A stretch of DNA of 64,000 nt from Stichopus chloronotus (taxonomy: Eukaryota; Echinodermata; Holothuroidea; Aspidochirotida; Stichopodidae). The position numbers and the translations under genes were made by a program. This document shows positions 50,730-64,000 of this stretch, one piece after another (position 1 is the stretch's first letter; each line of letters opens with the position of its first letter). Under the pieces are notes generated by a model, which saw only the letters and a list, made by a program, of their open reading frames with translations, did no database searches and was not told the DNA's origin. The stretch is from the NCBI GenBank assembly GCA_021234535.1, contig CM037830.1, forward strand, positions 14,191,116-14,255,115, in the 5' to 3' direction.

Positions 50730-53039
50730 GTAAGCTCAACTATTTTGACATTGAGGTTTGATCAGTGACTCAGTTTCGTAGTGTTAACCAGAGTGAAGTT
50801 TCAAAATAAGTTTATGTGGTTGAACAGATGACTAATAACCATCAAAATGTGGTTGTACTATAAAAAATTAAATTTTCCTCCCAAACTTATTCAAAATGAA
50901 TTCTAATGACAGACCGATTTTTGTAGATTTCTTCAGTATGAATCCAGTTTCATTTTGCTGTTTACTGTGTAAGTTCCTTACCAGAGTTTATAAGTCCTTT
51001 CACGTATCTCATCTTTAATATTGATGACATTAAAACCTCATCTGATGTGGTTTTAAATCCAAAGGAAACTTAACTCATCATGTGATCGTCCCATAGAAAT
51101 TTAAAGTGTCTTGGATGTAATGACTGCTACTTAACTTTGTTTCTGGTGAACAACATAGACTGTATTTGCAGTTTCCAGTTTCACAGAAAGTATTGAGTTG
51201 GAGAATTACTATAATGTCTGTTTTCTCACTAAGGGATTGAAAATGGGCGGGAATCCCTCAAAAAAAAAAAATTGGATCGCTTTTTCAAAATCAAGGAGGG
51301 AGTTGTCACTCAAGATTCTGTCGCAATTTAATTGCAGTCACAACCATAGCTGTGGAAAAGAGTGCGGGAATTTCCCGCATAAGATGTATCTTTCTGCGGG
51401 ATTCAGGAAACTTGCAGGATTCACGCAATCCCGCGCCTTAGCGCGAACACTGCATTACATTACATTTCTGCAGTAATGCTGAATGATAAGCACAATGTAT
51501 AGGACTGTATAAGATAACGGAAGGGATTTTCACTTACATTAGTCATCGTGGTACTTTTCTAAGCTCCTACATATTTGCAATTTGAATTATAAGAAATTGC
51601 ATGTGATTGTTGTAAAATTGTTGCATGAAATCAACCAAAATTTTGAGCGATCCACAGACTACTTTTACCTGTACTGATTTTCCATAATCATGTAAAAAGT
51701 TGTGTGAGGTGAAGTGTTGGCATCTGTCATATTTCCCAACTGCCATCCCCTTGAAAACCAATAAGAGTTCCTTTATGGAGAGAACTGTGGGTAAAGATAC
51801 CCAGCAGTATTTATTAGATAGCAACAAGTTAGGGTATCAACAAGTGTTTAGAAGTGTTTTCACAGAGTATACTTGATATCTTGCACACTTCACTTAGATG
51901 GTTGTAAAGTATAGGAATCTTAAAGGAAACAGCTATGGTGGGTTCAACTTAGATTTTTCTTTTCACTTTAACAACTTGACATTATATGATTTTACTCATT
52001 GTCTTGGTTCTAGCTAAACTTTTGTCTGGTGCTCTACAGTCATAAAATCTTGAGCATACATTTGGCAATTCTTCAGACAAACTTGGTGCCTTTGTACAGA
52101 CCTATTGGTTCATGGTCCATTGTGAAATGTTTGAAGGCTTTTGGAGAGGTTTTTTTGGACAAGCATTTTTAAATATCTTATGTGTCACTCCAAAAAACAT
52201 TAGTTTGAATGTTCCAAGTGTAGGGCTACCTTAAAGAGGCAAATCTTAGACCTACGAGCTTGCATGGTAGAAAATGCCGGAGAGCGCCAAAAATACTGAT
52301 TTAGGAAAGATTGTGTCAGCATTAGAATGTGAGGTCATATCATCCAAATACAAATCTCAGTACAAATCTCTTGTCCATCAATTGGCTTTCCATCTTATGA
52401 ACATTGTTGTGGTCGTTTCATACTCCCTGATGACTTTAACTTTCAGCTCTATTCTCCTGGTCTCCCAGTCTGCAGATGCACCTTTGCTTGGTTTTCTATA
52501 TACTGTACAAGCTCTGTGATGCAAAACACTATATGCCATACTGGAGAATTTTTAGGAGTTGAACAGTCGAGCCCATGCATCACTGTGGGCTTGTGATTAG
52601 TGGAGGCTGGTATTAATCAAAATGGCAGATGCTGTTGGTGTTCGTTCATTACTCTGTGGAATTAATCACTGGCATACCAATCAAAGCTCTGAAGAAACAG
52701 CATTAGAATGAAACTTGTTATGATGAAATAGATGAAATGATGTATGATTAGACTGCATTGAAGCATCATAACTGTTGCAAATTGTTACTTAAATATGTAA
52801 GGATGTGTAGCATTTTATGCCCCCTCATTTCATACTTTGCTCAGCAGTTTTGTAGGAGTGTATGGAAACCAAATTCTTTTTACCACCAAAGTGCTTCCCA
52901 AAGCACAACCACCTAATTTTGGTTTACCCAGAGTGTCTTTCAAAATTTCTCAATAGTTGTGTTGTTTTGAAAAAATGGTCCACTTTGCCTAATTTATTCC
53001 CAGGGGATTTGATGTGTGAGTGATGGCTTGGGTGTTCAT

Positions 53040-53760
53040 TTATGTGTTTGTCACCTGTTAAAGAGGGTGTATCTCAACGTACAAATGTGTACTTCAGACT
53101 TGGTATGTTATAGCCTCTAGCTGAAAAGATGATTCACGAAGCTTTGTAAGGTCAAAGGTCGTTTGTTTGGTTTTGGTCAACTGTAAACTTTGTTAATTAA
53201 TAGGTGATCCCTTTAGTTAAAGACAAGATTTTACCATTTTGTAAATTCTTGTTGACTCTGGTTTCCTCTTCCATGTCTAAATTTGAATTGATTTCCTTCT
53301 TGTAAAAGAAAGTTGCAAAATATGCAAAGCAAGAGTTCGGAAGATCATTTTTCATCAATTGTGAACCGTTTTGTTTGGAGTTACAGATACTTGGATCACA
53401 CTTCAATGACATTATGTTTGTTAAAACATGATATATACATTTGGACACTTTTTCAGATTTTCACATAACTTACTTTTTTCACCTTAAATAACTTTTTTTT
53501 TGTCATTTCAATCTTCCGTGTTTTCTGCGATCTAATATGCGTTTCCGTGCTATTTTCTGTTTCCTGCAAAATGACAAACTTTCGTCTTTACATTTAGTGT
53601 TTCATTTTGGTCAATAGAGGTCAAAGTGTGAAAATCTTGCAAACACTTGATCACACAAGTGAAAGTTAAGAATGAATGTCAAAGGGAGCACAGAGGTTGT
53701 CAAGGGTAACTAAAGGCAGTCCTTGTTGTGTTTCATTGAGATACAAGGTGTAATTGTCTC
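53040..53760 (+). repeat. Degenerate relative of the Helentron-like monomers
   Basis: taaggtcaaaggtcgtttg near 53149, and gtcaatagaggtcaaagtgtg followed by aaaatcttgcaaacactt near 53612, resemble monomer phrases. The units are too decayed to delimit. Confidence 0.35.
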
Positions 53761-55396
53761 TATCAGCCTTAATTCCATATTAGGTCATAAGAGATCAAAG
53801 CAATGAATGCTTTCTCTTTAGGAAACCAGAACTGCCGGTATTACAATCAGCTCTTCAAGCCTGCCCCACTTTGTAGTTGTATCTGATCAGCAGTTAGGCT
53901 AAAACCTAAAATCTTGAAAAGTTCATATTTCACTTGTATTTTGGCAGAATGAGCTAAAATTAAATATTTTGATGAGGAATAGTAACATCTAAGCACTCAC
54001 TTTGTAAATTTGTGGCTGATTTGCGTAAATGGAGGGCGCTGTTCTCTTTTTCATAAAAAAGCTTGGAAACATGAAACTCTGAAACTATGCATGCATGCTT
54101 ATTTCATTTTTGGTGCTTAGATGACTGGTGGGGTTTAGATGTGCACTATTGATTTTATTATCAAGCTCATGAATATAAGTGAAGGGTGGGGCCATAACCA
54201 AAAACCTTGAAATGTTCATATTTCAGTTTTTTCCCCATATGGTCATGAATATTCAATATCATAAATATGAAGTCAGCTGTGCAAAAGATATTTCTAGAAA
54301 TAAACTAATTAATGCAATATTGAAAAGTTAAACGATTTTCAGTCATCTCGTAACTCATGGCAATCATTCTATTATTATTAATATGGCACTTGGACATCAA
54401 GTATCGCAAAAATAGCATCAGAACCACAATACCTTCGGGTTTCTGAGTTTATTAAACATTTGGGTTTGTTACAAATAAAATATATAGGCCTATTGCCTCT
54501 TCTTCATAGTTTGACAAAATTCCTTACAGTTTTGCTACCTTCTGTCATAGATAGACCTTGAGCTCCTTTGATTTGTATGGAGTAATATTTTTATTGTACT
54601 TCATTTCTCACTCTTCCCATTTGCTCTATTTGGTATAAGGCCTAACACTGTTGCAGTCTTACACCTGTTCCATGTTTGCACAAATGCTGAAGATTTAATA
54701 TGCCTGCAATCAATTTTGACTGGTTGGGAACTTGTCATTGTCACTGGTTTAATGCAAAGATGAGACTGGGAGGCAATCGTGCTTGTTTCGTAGATAAGAT
54801 TTCATAATTAACTTTTTTTTTTCCATGGTGAGGAGCTGGCATAATAAGGTACTGGCATCCATTTATTTTGTCTCTAGTTTTGGCCAATATTATCAATATC
54901 CCAGCAAACTTAGAAACTGCTGAAGTGGGATGGAGGACTTCACAGCTGTCATCAAAGTGCAGACACTAGTATTTTAATTTTTGTATGTCCAAAAATTTAA
55001 TGCCATGTCAGGTGGTTTCTGTGTAGTTCAGTAGAGAACTAGTTCCATGGATATTCTGTTTTAGTGTAGCATTTTTCTTCTCTGTGTTTCTATTCAAACT
55101 GACAAGGAGTAACAAATACCAAGCTGCAACAAGATGTTATGAAGAATTGTATCTAATTACATGTGAAAAAGTATGAGAAGAGCGGAGTGTAAAAGGCAGA
55201 GACCCCAGTCAATGGCTGTAGGTGCATGCAAACCATGATAAGTATTGATAAAAAATATTTTGTAAAGTTTTGCAGCTTACATCTCACCAGAGGAATTGGG
55301 ATCAAGTTCACTGTTAATATGTAAATCGTGTTTGTTTCAGGAAACACTACTTTCTTGTGAGTGAGAAGAACATTATCTTTGCAAAGTTGCAAACAA

Positions 55397-55430
55397 GGGG
55401 GGGGGGGGGGGGGGGGGGGGTTGAGATGAT
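55397..55430 (+). repeat. Uninterrupted run of 34 G
   Basis: A pure G tract of 34 bases, far longer than other homopolymers in the window. It could form G-quadruplex structures in DNA or in the intron RNA, or its length could be an assembly error. Confidence 0.95.
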
Positions 55431-58400
55431 TTTAGGGCAAGTGGTGGTACTTCTACTTCTGACAGATTGGTTGTTTTTTTTAGCCAGGAGACTCAGCTTT
55501 ACAGATTAAGTTTTGGGTGCTTGTGGTGACATGAGACAAACTGTAGAGCAGTGATCTGCCGTCGGGCCGGACCAGCTCGCAGAATTCCAGACCGCCATGA
55601 TCTGCAAAAGCAATTCTGACCGGCACTAATTTTAGATAAGAATTTTAGATAAGAATTTTAGATTAGAAAAATAGCCTTATTGTCGAGGGGTCATTGACCG
55701 TAAAGAAGCTGTTTGTTGCTCAGAATTTGAGACGTGAAATCCAGTTCACAGCTGTCCAGAATATACAGCCAGCACAACTCGTCAAAAATACTACTATTTG
55801 TCATTCCATAAGAATGACTGTTTCTTGTTTGGAACTTCAGATCGTCTCATTAGCAGTGCGTGATGCACAGGTAATCAGCAAGCCTGCAGTATATTGAAAA
55901 CATATGTCCACTTACTTTCGTGGCGCGTGTTAATTTATTGTTGGAATGCCTTGCTCAGCTTCCCTGCAAACACGATGGGAAATGCTCCAATTTCCCGCTA
56001 GCGTTTGTGTATCCTAACAAACGTGTGAAGTGCAAAGAAATCGGCGCAGGTACAAAAAGACTAGGCCTAACCCTATAGTGCTAATTCTCCACTTGTATTT
56101 GTCACTAAAATGGAAAGTAGTTTAAAAGTTCTACACATTGTCAGTCCCCTTTCCTATTTTGCTGATATTTTTTGCTGATAAATGAGGATATGTTTCAATA
56201 GTTTGTCAGAAGAAGAAGAAAGCACAAGTAATCCTAGCAACAGTGGTTTGTAAGAGTGTATAGCCAATTTCGTTCATCCAAGCACCTTCACCCTCATTGA
56301 ACTTCAAGACCACCTGAAAAAGTTGGTAAATATCAAAATACAATTTACCTTTGGTATTTAGTGGAAAATCAAATAATCCTACAAATTTCACAAACTCCAG
56401 TGTAAGCAGATAAGTTTATTATACAAAATGTACCGAATGTTACAATAGCTCCTTAAGTTGCAGCCTACACAAATGCGTGAATCGCGAAACACTCTAGATG
56501 CAATGTGAACGAACTAGCTGAATATCAGTCTGTGATCAGCAGCATTTCAAAAACAGACCTAGACCTAGTTATTTCAACAGCTTGGCTAGTTAGCACTGAT
56601 TGAACAGGGTAGCAATGATAAACAGAATCGAAATATCAAAGAATGGTGTGACTGCCATCGTACTGTGTATTCTGAGCTTGTTCAAGATGGGACAGCAAGT
56701 ATTTTGTAAAGCGGGACCGTTAATGTCCAACCATACACCTGCACAGGCCTTTCTTTTTCCTCTATGAACTGTGCATGGGACTGTGACCAACACCCAGTAC
56801 TTGACGCTCATTGAATGTTGTGTAGATTCTTGTTTGGGGCCGGGGAAATGTGAATTGTGCCGTAACCCGAATTGGGTTTCCTGTGTTGAAAAACATGGTC
56901 AGTGAAATCGTTGTAAATTGTGAAGGACTTATATGTAGGTGGAGTTGGTATACATAGGTGGGGATGACTGTAAGATATGATTGGTTGGTCACTATTTTCA
57001 TGAAAAAAACAAACAAAACATGATTAACCAACCACAGATATTGGTTATGGCTAGACCAGACCTTGTGTAGTGTTACTTTTATTATTTGCACACAGCCCGC
57101 ATGGATATCTGCATCATACTCATGTAGTTTCTGGTAGTGTTTACTCACTCATGCAGTGTTTGTGAAATGTTCATATACTGTTGTTTCTTTCAGTAGTTTT
57201 GATAATGAAGCAAAAGAAAGACAAAAGAAGAGTGGCCCCAACCTGTCATCTTGCTCAACACATTTCCTTCGTTCATAGAAAAAGTTTTTGTTAGCTCTTG
57301 GCAGATTTCCAGGCTTCTAATCTATGTGTATAACTGCTACTTGACCAACTTTCCTCAAATAAGTATTTGCATTTTCTAAACAACTGATTACACCATTTTC
57401 ACCTGTTTTGCCGGGACTATCGCTTCAGGTAGGCCTATGATCTGCTTGTGTGCCAGTAGCTCATAAGAAGCTTGATATTCCTTACATACAGTAGTTATGT
57501 GCATGTTTCAAGCTTGTTGTTTAAGCGGGAAAGTTTTGCAATTGACCATAGGTTTCTAACCTTGGAATATGGACACTGTTGCTGATGTTTTTACTTTGGT
57601 GTGTAACCAAAGTAATTTATGTGATACTTTACAGCTTTTTTGTTTCGATTTTTCTCTTTTGATGTGTTGATTTCGTTTTTTTTTTTCCACTTGATGTATT
57701 GAGAAATTTCAGACAAAAGATCCCTTTCTCTAGGCTGTGTACATGCAGCTGAAAACTCTCAAAAAGGGCCATTTCCGGTCATGTGGGAGGTTGTGAATTC
57801 CAAAAATTTTCTTCTACACTTTGCCCCAACTGATGGTGGCGCTCCGCTTAGATCGTCCTGCCGGCACTCCAACCACCCTGGGCTGTAGGTTAAAAACCGC
57901 CTTCTTCCGAAACCTGGTACAAAGTAATGTGCTAAACATTGAAAGTTGAAAAAGCAAACTGAACTGAAATTTCCTGTCAAGATTCAGTTATATATGTTGT
58001 AGCAGCGTGTTCAATCACACAGTTAGCACATTTTCCAATAGAACCTTTTTACTGTGTGGGTCGTTCCCAGCAGTGCAATAACGCTACTTGCTAAAAATAA
58101 CCAGCAAACCTGATGGTACTACAAAGAAGTCCAGTGTAACATAGCTACGTTCCTGATGGCTTTCCTTCTCCTATTATCTGATGGAGAACACCAACAGAGT
58201 AAGGTCATGGAAAGGGTTTATTAAACCTGTTGATACTCATCAAGAGGGATTGATATCACCCACACAATGACATGGGTTCCCCCACAGGTGGTATAAACTT
58301 ACTACATCATGGAGTAACTCCTTGCTCATGTATTCTTTGGAGGATAGGACTCAGCAGCATGGAAGCTAGTCTGTGAAAGTTGGCCAGGGGAAATGGGATT

Positions 58401-59971
58401 CCCTTCATTCATGGACAGAATCAGTCTAGTTTGAATCAAACTCCAGTAAGATTTGTTGGCCTTAGCTGTGGTTTCTGACAGAGGAGGTGAAAAAAGTTCA
58501 CACAGCGCTGACGACTAAGGTTCGTTTGTTTTAATCCAGATGTGGGTGTTCAGGGAGACAGTAATTCCTTGATTTTAAAGCCACTTAAAGTAGAAATATA
58601 CCAGACATATCGGAAAAAAGGAAATTTTGCATCCCAGGAACTTAATAATTTATGGAGAAACCAGTTTGATTAATATGTTGGAGCATATTCGTCTGAGGTT
58701 TTGTGGAATGTCTCAGTGGAAGTTTAGGTGACTATGTTAGGCTCATAAACTGGTCTTCCAGTATCTTGTCTATCATCTCTATCATCATCTGTGTGTTACA
58801 GAAATTGAAAACAGGAGACTGCTGCAGACAGCAATGCCGCTTTCCTAGTTGGAGAAGGAACCTACCAGCAACAACTTACAGTTATTTTTGTAAAGATTTT
58901 AGTCTGTAACATTGAATGTTGCTGTATGTTTTGATGTTTCAAAGTAGTTGACGTGCTCATGTTGCTAATTGGATGAATCTGAAGTACCCTGTAAACTTCA
59001 TTCTGTCAGTGAGGAAATCATGACTGCATTATCACTGGACTGGATTCAGTGAATTTTTCTCTTCATATGCAAGTCGAAGGAGATCGCAATGTTGAAATTT
59101 AAGCGGAATTTTCAAGCTCGTAGCAAACCACCCCAGGTTGACCGTTCATGGGGTAGGTAAGAATAAATGTCAGCATAAGATATAGGAACTGCAATAGTGT
59201 TGTCATGTTCCGTGTTGCACTTTGTAAGCTAGACCTTTAGTGATACATATTTGTTTTTTTACAAATCTTGAAGGCCCCTCAAATTCCATTATTTCCAATT
59301 TCCATTTAGGGCATTGTCACTCCTTAAAACACTTGAATGAGTACTAGTGACGGCTGTTCATTTTCAGTCAAGTCAGTCTGTCAAAGACCACGATTAACAT
59401 TTTGCAGGCTCTTCATTAAATTCTGTTTGTGCAATCACTTTTTATTGTGCATACTCTGTTCTGACTAGTACATGGAACTCTGTGTTTCAGAATTTAAGAA
59501 AAATATGAATACACCAGGATTACTACCAACATTTTACAGTTTAAGATCAATATTCCAATGTAAGTATCAATAAGTTAGAATATCAATATGTCAGAGAAGA
59601 ATATCAACATTGGAATATCATCATGTCACAGAGAGCTTTAAAATGTCTGGTATTCAGAAAAACAGTGTAAAAATTTTTGTATTCATGTGAACATATTGGC
59701 ATTGACTGGCAGTTCCCCGTCTGTTTCAAACTCCAGTGATGATGTTAACATGCTATAGATGTCAGTATGCCAGACAAAATAAATCAACATCACAGTTTAA
59801 CATCAATATGTTTATTGTTCTCTTGTAAGATGTCACATTTTGTGACTCCGTGAAATGGCTTTCAAAAAAGAAGAAAAATGAAGAGAGTAATTTTACAATA
59901 CTGGCATCACACATTATTGTGCAATCTGCCATTTTAGTTTGAGTGAATTTACTTCAAACATTTAATATCTC

Positions 59972-60553
59972 AGTTTTTGATTCCTTGCCGAAGGCAGAAG
60001 GAATCTATGCGATAGTGATGTCGTGTGTGTGAGTGTGCGTGCGTAAGTGCATGTGTGCGTGTTTATGTGATGCCTTGCTTGTAAACACGATATCTCAAGA
60101 AGTGTAACCATGACTGATGTCATACTTGGGTATGTGGGTAGGTTATACTGAGCAGATGATCCCTATTGTTTTTGGTGGAGGTCAAAGGTCATTTGAGGTC
60201 ACCAGAGGTCAAACTGTGAAAACCTTGTAAACACGATATCTCAAGAACAAAAACTGTGACTGATGTCATACTTGAGTGTGTTAGTTGGTCCCACTGAGTA
60301 GATGATTCCTATTGTTTTTGGTTTAGGTCAAAGGTCATTTGAGGTCACCAGAGGTCAAAATGTGAAAACCTCATAAATACGATATCTCAAGAATGGTAAA
60401 TGTGACTGATGTCATACTTAATGTGTGGGTTGGTCATGTGAAGTACATGATCCCTATTGTTTTGGTGGGTAATTGTAATTTGTGTGGGTAATTCATGTTT
60501 GTTATAATATAACCATACGGCAAGGAATCACAAAGCCTTTTGGCTTTCTGGTT
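59972..60553 (+). mobile_element. Helentron/HINE-like element, copy 2 (short array)
   Basis: The 5' end GATTCCTTGCC...GGCAGAAGGAATC (from 59979), a GTGTGC-rich microsatellite (about 60022-60062), about three monomers spaced 145-146 bp (near 60081, 60227, 60372), GGCAAGGAATC (60519-60529), hairpin AAAGCC-TTTT-GGCTTT (60532-60547) and CTGGT repeat the plan of the copy at 9871. The ends are almost identical between the two while the number of monomers differs. Confidence 0.7.
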
Positions 60554-61947
60554 ACTTGGGTGATCATTCTTGCCACATCTTTGTTGATGTTAAACATTTG
60601 GTGCTGCTTTACCATCTTTTCGCCTTCTTTTGACATGAGTTTTAGCCTTGCCTTGCTATGCCTGCTTAACATCATTTTATTCTATCACTGGTTTATGTGT
60701 GGCAGTCAAGGAAAAAATGCAACAATTTTGCAAATGCTACATGTATTGCTAGTTGCAACATCATCTGTCGCTGCTTTTTTTTTTTTTTTTTGAGCATTAG
60801 TTACAGTTTTGTTGGAGTTGGAAACCGAAAATGATTTCTGAGAAGCCTGTCACGTTCAAGTCAACATCTGAGGATCTCAGTGGTGGTTTGTGGTTCTGTC
60901 TCATCCACTGTTTGCCCACGTTTTTTTTGTATTTTTTTTTTTTGATAGTTGAAACCTACGATATTGAGCATATCAAGCAGTGTCTTGTAGTGTTCTGAAT
61001 CTGCTGTAGGGATGGATGTTTTTGTCATGTGATTGCTCTCTAGCGGGGGAAACTGAAGATAACTGTCAAGTAAATTTGATCAAGTCGATGGTGACTGTAA
61101 TGGAAGGGAAGCATTGTTTGAATCTTAGAGGATCAATTATTCCTGGCAGTAATATTGAAACCATTCCGTTAAACAAGAAAAAATGAACGAACAGAATCAC
61201 ACGGTTGTGTACGACCGAGAGCTTAGCTCCATGGTGCAACCGTAAAACGAAGTATATTTGACAGGAATCAGCGAACTTCATATGGTGTCAGTACTTATCA
61301 CTTGAAGGCAATAGTCTTTAATTGGGTCTCATCAGTAGACATTTCCTTCCAGGATAAAGAAAATAGTACCACCTTTGGCCTTGTCTAGATTTTTTCAACC
61401 TTTTTGCCAAAGATATGCTTTTTCTCAAAACACCTTTGTCTGGTTGGGTATCCAATCTTTTATCTCTCTTCCCTGTATCTAACATAGCGCAATAAAAATT
61501 GGAGAAGTTTTTTGTCACCTAAGAAAATCCACCATCAAAGTCCCCAGCCAACATGATTGATTGTCTAATTTCCATCTAGATAAACATAGTTTTTTTGCTG
61601 GAAAATAGAAAGGGGACAAGAAGGAAGAGTCAGGTATAGTTTTTCAGTAACCAGAAATGTTCAAGGAAACTGGTGAAGGTTACCCTGAGCCTTGGCTACC
61701 ATGGCAACAGTTGAACCCTGCGGAGGTCTCCCTTGGCCCTTCACATTTTGCCTAGCAGTAAAAATAAAAATTAAAAAAAAAAGGTGGATTGTTGTTTAGA
61801 GGTGGGTGGCTGTAAAAATCACTTCATTCAGTTCCCTAAAGTAGATCTGTACAAGGTATAAAGTGTCAGTTGTGAAGTTTAATGGAAAAAAGCAAGTCAC
61901 AGGATTAATCTCCTTTTTTTTTTTGGATAATTTGGGATACTATCAAG

Positions 61948-61992
61948 AAATGGACTCCAAAGCCAAGAGGGGTAAGAAGTCTTCCAAGAAAG
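61948..61992 (+). CDS. Candidate 45-nt MAGI micro-exon (basic peptide)
   Basis: Between tatcaag and G/gtaata lie 45 nt in phase 1-1, so inclusion after the exon ending at 50729 would keep the frame. It would add EMDSKAKRGKKSSKK, a Lys-rich peptide, at the point where vertebrate MAGI proteins have a Lys/Ser/Pro-rich linker after PDZ2. A T-rich tract (12 or more T) lies upstream. Against it: the acceptor is about 20 nt from the pyrimidine tract, the donor is poor, and 15 residues are too few to establish homology. Confidence 0.25.
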
Positions 61993-63718
61993 GTAATAAC
62001 ACTTTTATGGAAGTGATATATGATCTAAATGTCTTAATTTCACTTGAAATTGCCTTGAGACAAACGTGTAGTGATATTTTAGTGTAACCCCAAAACCTGG
62101 CCGTATCTGCTTCAGTGCAGAAACAGACTTTATTTTGCGTGGACTTAATTACAGTTACCAAACCCAAATTTTGAAAGTGCAATTGCCAAGTGCTCACTGG
62201 ATTGTCCTGAAATGAAGCTCTTATTCTTAAACAAATGGTCCCGATGTGATTTGTTGGACTAGTAATATTGTTAGTGTTTTTAATGAACTGATTGATGGTA
62301 TTGATCAAGTAAGAAACTGATGGGCAGATCCTCAGTTCCTGGTGTTAATCTTGGTCAAGACTTGGTGAATCTGTTCCCAAGATTTGTCACAACGTATTAC
62401 AGCTGGTGAAGAAGTTAACTAAAAGATTTCTGAACTTTCTCTAAATAGGTGTTAGGTGTTCTGATAAGGTTCTCCACGAGACAATTGTCATGGTTCTAAA
62501 ACAACCTCACATTTACGATGAATATCTAAAATGTAATATGGCAGTGAATTTGAATTTTAAACAGTGGCAGTGCATATACTTCCAGTGGTACAATAAGTTA
62601 CCTAGAAAGCTTAAAGCTCTCTCACTTGTATAGGCCTATTACTTATATCATTTGTAATAGGAAAAGGTAATTTTGGAAGTAGGCCTCTCGCCAAGTCAAA
62701 TTTCTTTGCATAGTTTGTGGATTCCGTCTCAGTAAAGTTAGCCAGCATACTGTAGGTTATTGCATTGACTCATAAAGAGTCTTTTATCACAATATACCAG
62801 CCATGGGTGTTTTTGCATGTGTGTGTTAAAGTAAAATGTATAGCATCATGGAAAATAGCTCTTTGCATGATACAAAATAAGATGAGGCCACAGCTACCTA
62901 TTACAACCAGTAAATGTTCCCATGGTGTCGCGTATAAACTGGTTCACAAGGTGATTTTATGTGGTGCAACAGTAATTGCATTATGCGTACACTCAGGAAG
63001 TCACTAAATCTAAAGCCTTCAGTTCCATGAGTAAAACCTTCTTGGTATTTATTCAGAATACCTGTTTGATCTGTGGTAAAGTACATGGGGTTAATAATTC
63101 TGTCAGTTATCCACCCTTTATTTCGTTGTTAATATAGCAAACCAAACAAACCCCATGCAGGCATTTCTGGTTTCGTTTCTCGAAGGTGCATGTTCATTGA
63201 AAATTGAGGAAACTTAACTTCAATCCTTAATTCCCTATGGGGGCAAACACAAATTGATAATCAGTGATGTTGCCAAAATGGACAAGTCTTACCTGGAATT
63301 GTTACAAAAACATTTTTGTGACATAAGCTAAGCTTCCCTGTTTGAGATCTGAACCTACATATCTCTACATTTGTGTAATGATTCTAAATGCTGTATGGTC
63401 ATGGTATGTACAGTAGGTCTTTACCTTTACTCAGTACAGTTGAACATCATACATCATATGATTAACCTGTATCTAAGTTGAGATAGAGAGATTGAAAAAA
63501 GTTAAGCCAGTCCTGTCTATCTTTGGCTATCTCCTTGGATTGGACCACATGAGGAATAGTAATGGCCTGGATTTAGTTCAAATGTCATGTTCTTTTCTAG
63601 CACTTTAGTATGCATATGGACTGTCTTTTGTCTTAGAACAAATGTTCTTTACAGACTGTGTTGTGGACGAATACTCCCGATTTCCTGCTTTGTGTTCAAC
63701 AAAATTCATATATTAAAA

Positions 63719-63746
63719 TTATATATATATATCAAATTATATATTT
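63719..63746. repeat. AT microsatellite
   Basis: A run of TA dinucleotides, interrupted once by caaa, near the window end. Confidence 0.85.
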
Positions 63747-64000
63747 ATGCAACCATTAACACAGAAGAGCAATTTCTGTTTGTTGTTGGGCAACTATTTA
63801 TTTTAGAAACATGACATCTGTGTAATATGGTTAAAGGAATTTGCCCAAGATTAATATTTGATAAAAGTTACGGAGCATCTTTCTCTTGAGTGGTGAGAAC
63901 TTTGCAGTATCTCAAAAGCATGTTCTCTTTGGAAGTTATGGGCTTAAAGGAAAATAAGACATTTCAGTCTGTTCAGGCTCACCAATGATCAGCTGCAAAA

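Larger units (their letters stand above)
50730..64000 (+). other. Intron running to the window end (at least 11 kb)
   Basis: After the donor gtaagc no strong MAGI exon appears. The region holds a degenerate piece related to the Helentron-like monomers (about 53040-53760), a 34-base G run (55397-55430), a Helentron-like element (59972-60553), several T runs and an AT microsatellite near the end. A 45-nt candidate micro-exon at 61948 fits in phase but is weak. The linker and PDZ3 exons are expected beyond 64000. Confidence 0.8.

Noticed and set aside
51340..51480. CG-rich patch with cgggaatttcccgc palindromes
   Set aside because: Suggests a mobile-element fragment, but no ends or second copy could be established; similar phrase near 55990 is too short.
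55540..56060. Possible further hAT-type element starting tagagcagtgatctgcc
   Set aside because: No matching inverted end or 8-bp duplication could be found by eye.

Overview
This window is AT-rich eukaryotic DNA of the kind seen in animals. Short exons with GT-AG borders sit in long introns full of degenerate mobile elements. One gene is clearly present: a MAGI-family scaffold protein (membrane-associated guanylate kinase with inverted domain order), on the + strand and running through the whole window. Ten exons are firmly supported. Their reading phases join without a break (1-1-1-1-2-1-2-1-1-0-1) into 1860 nt, about 620 residues. Both ends of the protein lie outside: the N-terminal PDZ0 is upstream and the later PDZ domains are downstream. 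An echinoderm (perhaps a sea cucumber) or a related marine deuterostome fits best, but this is inference from gene style and repeat content. No prokaryotic, organellar or viral gene was seen.

Gene layout: guanylate-kinase-like region (exons at 2299, 5720 and 23704), a basic/acidic linker plus the first half of WW1 (35068), the rest of WW1 (39030), WW2 in two exons (41545 and 43780), PDZ1 in two exons (46156 and the start of 48622), a long linker, and PDZ2 in two exons (end of 48622, and 50564). The intron after 50729 fills the rest of the window, apart from one weak candidate micro-exon near 61950. The protein would be a junctional or synaptic scaffold. It binds partner C-termini through its PDZ domains and proline-rich motifs through its WW domains.

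The introns carry most of the novelty. (1) A degenerate tyrosine recombinase of DIRS type at 150-970, followed directly by a terminal repeat that recurs across the window (family A). (2) Three members of a Helentron/HINE-like (DINE-1-like) family at 9.87-11.09, about 22.4-23.34 and 59.97-60.55 kb, with a microsatellite, ~145-bp tandem monomers and a terminal 6-bp hairpin followed by CTGGT. The hairpin shows compensatory base changes between subfamilies. The monomers hold spaced AGGTCA half-sites (DR1-DR4-DR4), the layout of nuclear-receptor sites. (3) A 2.0-kb hAT-like element with an 8-bp target duplication (11479-13480), holding a tRNA-like SINE remnant and a family A copy. (4) A 414-bp foldback PIF/Harbinger-like MITE with TTA duplication and two CRE octamers (41832-42245). 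(5) A ~270-bp dispersed repeat with three copies (family C). (6) Two degenerate minisatellites (40.7-41.2 and 49.52-49.79 kb) and a 34-base G run (55397-55430). No other protein-coding gene could be supported on either strand.
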